A DNA stretch of 64,000 nucleotides from positions 1,364,001-1,428,000 of the forward strand of contig NZ_CP051130.1 of assembly GCF_013378055.1 (NCBI RefSeq). The letters are read 5' to 3'. Under the pieces are notes generated by a model that had not been told where the DNA came from, did not search any database, and saw nothing but the letters and a program-made list of their open reading frames with translations. The DNA is from Parasphingopyxis sp. CP4 (GTDB lineage: Bacteria; Pseudomonadota; Alphaproteobacteria; Sphingomonadales; Sphingomonadaceae). The stretch's first letter is position 1; every line of letters begins with the position of its first letter. Both the position numbers and the translations under genes were made by a program. Positions 61,906 to 64,000 of this stretch are shown here, one piece after another.

Positions 61906-62340
61906 ATGGCGCTTACGCAGGATCATCTAGACAAGATTACAGCCAATATGCCCGAGATCGGGCGCGATCCGGCTTCTGTTCGCCAACGCATAGAAGCCAT
62001 GGAGGCGGTGCTTGAGCGCGGTTTCACCATGCCAATCATCAACCGCGAATTCGGCCTTGATTTCATTCTCGGTCTGATCCCGGTAATCGGCGACATCATC
62101 GCGGCTGTAATGGGCACCTGGCTGGTCTGGGAAGCGCGCAACCTCAACATGCCCAAATGGAAAATCGCCCGCATGTTCGGCAATATCGGTGTCGATCTTG
62201 CCGTGGGCGCGGTTCCCTTCATCGGCGACGCGGCTGACTTTGTGTTCCGGTCCAACACGCGCAACCTGAAGATCATCCGCAAGCATCTCGACAAGCATCA
62301 TCCCGAAACGATGGTGATTGAGGGCGAAGTCCGCCGCTAG
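61906..62340 (+). CDS. DUF4112 protein
   Basis: A 144-residue protein with DUF4112 features: FGLDFILGLIPVIGDIIAAVMGTWLVWEA and GVDLAVGAVPFIGDAADFVFRSNTRNLKIIRKHL, two hydrophobic segments with the PVIGD and PFIGD repeats. Probably membrane-bound, function unknown. AAGAGG precedes ATG 61906; a longer start at 61858 is less supported. Its stop shares CTAG with the RNase T2 gene end. Confidence 0.9.
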   Translation: MALTQDHLDKITANMPEIGRDPASVRQRIEAMEAVLERGFTMPIINREFGLDFILGLIPVIGDIIAAVMGTWLVWEARNLNMPKWKIARMFGNIGVDLAVGAVPFIGDAADFVFRSNTRNLKIIRKHLDKHHPETMVIEGEVRR

Positions 62341-63152
62341 CTGCGTCCGCGCCAGATCCGCAATCGTTCATTGGGCCGCGCGCCCCGTTGCCGCGCCGGG
62401 CAGCGTTGCGGTCGAAAATCCCGAGCCAGGCAAATTCGCACTTCGGTGAGCCAGCCGCGACTGTTGCTCTGCACCCGCACCATATCCGCAGTTACGCCGC
62501 GATTGGCGGCCGCAAAAGCATCCGCAAACTGCCGCACGGTCAAGTTGCGTCGCGACAGCGCGTCCATATCGGGATAGCGGACCGCGCGGTACATGATCGT
62601 TCCGGCCCGCAAATAGCGACCCGGATCGCGCGTCATGCAGCTCCCATGCTTGGCCCATTCGCGCTGAATCAGGTGGACCGAGGGGGTCGTGCAGAGATGT
62701 TGGCGCACCAGGCGCGGCGACAAGGCATTGACCGGCCGACACCATTGCGGCCAACGCGAACCATTGGTCTCGGGCCATAGGCCATGCAGGATGAAGCCGA
62801 ACTGCCCGGCCCCGCCATTGGCGATACCCCCACATTGCATGCGGTGACTGGCATCGCCTCGCCGGGTCCGGCAAAATTCGGGTGACCAACTCAACGCCAG
62901 GACATGACGCGTAACCGGTGCAGTGCGCGCTTCACCGGGTGGAATAGAGACGGCGCGCGGGGCAGCGACCCGATCCGGGATCCGGCATTCACGGGCCTGG
63001 GCATGCACGCCTGCGGGAAGTGAAAAAAGGGCGACAATAAAACCGATTACCCTGAGCTTGTCGAAGGGTTGTTTTGTTCTTCTCCGTGCCAACCCAAAGA
63101 AAGTGCAGGGCTTCGACGGGCTCAGCCCAAACGGTAGTCTGGCTGTTATCAT
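62337..63152 (-). CDS. Ribonuclease T2 family protein
   Basis: A 271-residue secreted endoribonuclease with both catalytic segments: CAS I FILHGLWPE and CAS II EWAKHGSC (catalytic His in each). The signal peptide hydrophobic core is VIGFIVALFSLPAGVHAQ, but it is preceded by 34 unusual residues, because a palindromic repeat lies in this part of the gene (63051-63125). The ATG at 63152 overlaps the nadC stop (ATGA), favouring coupled translation from there; a TTG at residue 21 would give a shorter, more normal signal peptide. Confidence 0.88.
   Translation of the reverse strand: MITARLPFGLSPSKPCTFFGLARRRTKQPFDKLRVIGFIVALFSLPAGVHAQARECRIPDRVAAPRAVSIPPGEARTAPVTRHVLALSWSPEFCRTRRGDASHRMQCGGIANGGAGQFGFILHGLWPETNGSRWPQWCRPVNALSPRLVRQHLCTTPSVHLIQREWAKHGSCMTRDPGRYLRAGTIMYRAVRYPDMDALSRRNLTVRQFADAFAAANRGVTADMVRVQSNSRGWLTEVRICLARDFRPQRCPARQRGARPNERLRIWRGRS
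63051..63125. repeat. Palindromic intergenic-type repeat within coding start
   Basis: Inverted arms CTGAGCTTGTCGAAG (63052-63066) and CTTCGACGGGCTCAG (63111-63125) match at 13 of 15 positions, about 44 bases apart. The motif with TCGAAG/CTTCGA arms is a repeat known to me in many sphingomonad genomes, usually between genes. Here it lies inside the N-terminal codons of the RNase T2 gene. Confidence 0.75.
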
Positions 63153-63997
63153 ATCTCGGCGAAGTCGAGGCCGATATCGGCGGCAGGCGCAGATTGGGTC
63201 AGCCGGCCAACGGAGATAAAGTCGACCCCGGTCTTTGCAATCTCGTTGATACTGCCCAGCGTAACTCCGCCCGAGGCTTCGGTCGGCACCCGATCGTCAA
63301 CCATATCGACGGCATGGCGGAGCATTTCGGGCGGCATGTTGTCGAGCAGCAAATGTGTAGCTCCCGCCTCCAGCGCCGGTTCGATCTGGTCGATCCGGTC
63401 TACCTCGACAATGATCCGATCAATGCCGGCACTGACTGCCCGGCGCACGGCTTCGCGGACGGATCCGGCGACGGCCACATGATTGTCCTTGATCATCGCC
63501 GCATCCCACAATCCCATGCGGTGGTTCTGCGCGCCGCCCATGCGGGTCGCATATTTCTCCAACGCCCGCAGTCCCGGAATCGTCTTGCGCGTGTCGAGCA
63601 AGGTCGCGCGCGTACCCGAAATTTCCTTCACATAGTTCCGCGTCATGGTCGCGATTCCAGACAGATGCTGCATGCTGTTCAGTGCTGATCGTTCCGCTGT
63701 CAGCATGGGCCGGGCCAAACCGGTGAGACGCATAAGATCGGTACCGGCAGGAACGCGATCGCCATCTTCGACCAACGCGTCGATTTCGACATTCGGGTCC
63801 AGCGCCCGGAAAAAAGCTTCCGCAATCGGCATGCCCGCGACCACAATCGCGTCGCGGCTGTCCATCACACCTTCAAAGCGCGCCGTTTCCGGGATCACAG
63901 CCGCCGATGTAATATCGCCAATCTCGCCAAGGTCTTCGGCGAAGGTCGATGCGACAAAGGCATCAAGATCGAAACGGTCGAGGGCAAATTCAGTCAT
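63149..63997 (-). CDS. nadC: Nicotinate-nucleotide diphosphorylase (carboxylating)
   Basis: Converts quinolinate and PRPP to nicotinate mononucleotide in NAD synthesis. The 282-residue protein has the family segments ALNSMQHLSGIATMTRNYV, LLDTRKTIPGLRALEKYA, GGAQNHRMGLWDAAMIKDNH and VEVDRIDQIEPALEAGATHLLLDNMPPE and SGGVTLGSI, as expected. The N-terminal Met is at 63997, three bases from the window end, so the gene is complete but its promoter is outside. nadA/nadB are not in the window. Confidence 0.95.
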   Translation of the reverse strand: MTEFALDRFDLDAFVASTFAEDLGEIGDITSAAVIPETARFEGVMDSRDAIVVAGMPIAEAFFRALDPNVEIDALVEDGDRVPAGTDLMRLTGLARPMLTAERSALNSMQHLSGIATMTRNYVKEISGTRATLLDTRKTIPGLRALEKYATRMGGAQNHRMGLWDAAMIKDNHVAVAGSVREAVRRAVSAGIDRIIVEVDRIDQIEPALEAGATHLLLDNMPPEMLRHAVDMVDDRVPTEASGGVTLGSINEIAKTGVDFISVGRLTQSAPAADIGLDFAEI

Positions 63998-64000
63998 GAA

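Overview
The window looks like chromosomal DNA of an alphaproteobacterium, most likely of the order Sphingomonadales. Pointers are the GC-rich codon use, the HPr-rel-A cassette (HprK-related kinase, PqqD-like protein, nucleotidyltransferase), DUF2794 and FYDLN-acid proteins, a class II (CP4-like) AroA, long PstC/PstA proteins and a CTTCGAC/GTCGAAG palindromic repeat that I associate with this group. The genus cannot be read from the sequence. Gene packing is dense: many neighbours overlap by ATGA, and four tail-to-tail pairs share a 4-base stop overlap. I see no prophage, insertion sequence, CRISPR array or rRNA. There are two tRNAs (Ala-GGC and Leu-UAA).

Layout. 1-3.7 kb: end of a Tad pilus ATPase gene and a Fur-box-controlled siderophore receptor. 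3.7-6.5 kb: polyhydroxyalkanoate genes (phaR, a PhaC-like Cys hydrolase, a thiolase). 6.7-11 kb: secreted hypothetical protein, kynureninase with an arylformamidase-like lipoprotein, GNAT protein, peroxiredoxin. 11.1-15.4 kb: a coupled minus-strand operon MHS transporter-alr-mlaE-mlaF. 15.5-24 kb: small secreted protein, GFA protein, cysD-cysNC, hydrolase-OsmC fusion, DUF423 protein, glmS, DUF4345 protein, TauD/TfdA dioxygenase. 24.3-28.5 kb: SoxR with a SoxR box facing a VOC gene, an alkylsulfatase, a secreted protein, and two unannotatably short tandem membrane micro-ORFs. 28.5-33.3 kb: glmU, gph and the four-gene HPr-rel-A cassette. 33.4-39.7 kb: phoR-pstCAB-phoU-phoB, with a Pho box inside the end of phoR. 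39.9-51.8 kb: SDRs, membrane proteins, DUF2794 protein, cysE, oxyR, moaDE, pgsA, an LplT-like MFS and acyl-CoA enzymes. 52-57.3 kb: tRNA-Ala, FYDLN protein and the conserved aroA-cmk-rpsA-ihfB block, then tRNA-Leu. 57.3-64 kb: PhoX-like protein, two orphan oligopeptide-binding lipoproteins, DUF4112 protein, RNase T2 with a palindromic repeat in its coding start, and nadC.

Functional threads are phosphate sensing and uptake, oxidative and redox stress (oxyR, soxR, peroxiredoxin, OsmC), sulfate activation and cysteine supply (cysDNC, cysE, alkylsulfatase), cell-envelope precursor supply (glmS, glmU, alr, pgsA, mlaEF), and tryptophan/NAD metabolism (kynU, nadC). The most promising poorly described elements are the HPr-rel-A cassette with its Tat-type candidate substrate and the pair of micro-ORFs at 28.25-28.44 kb.
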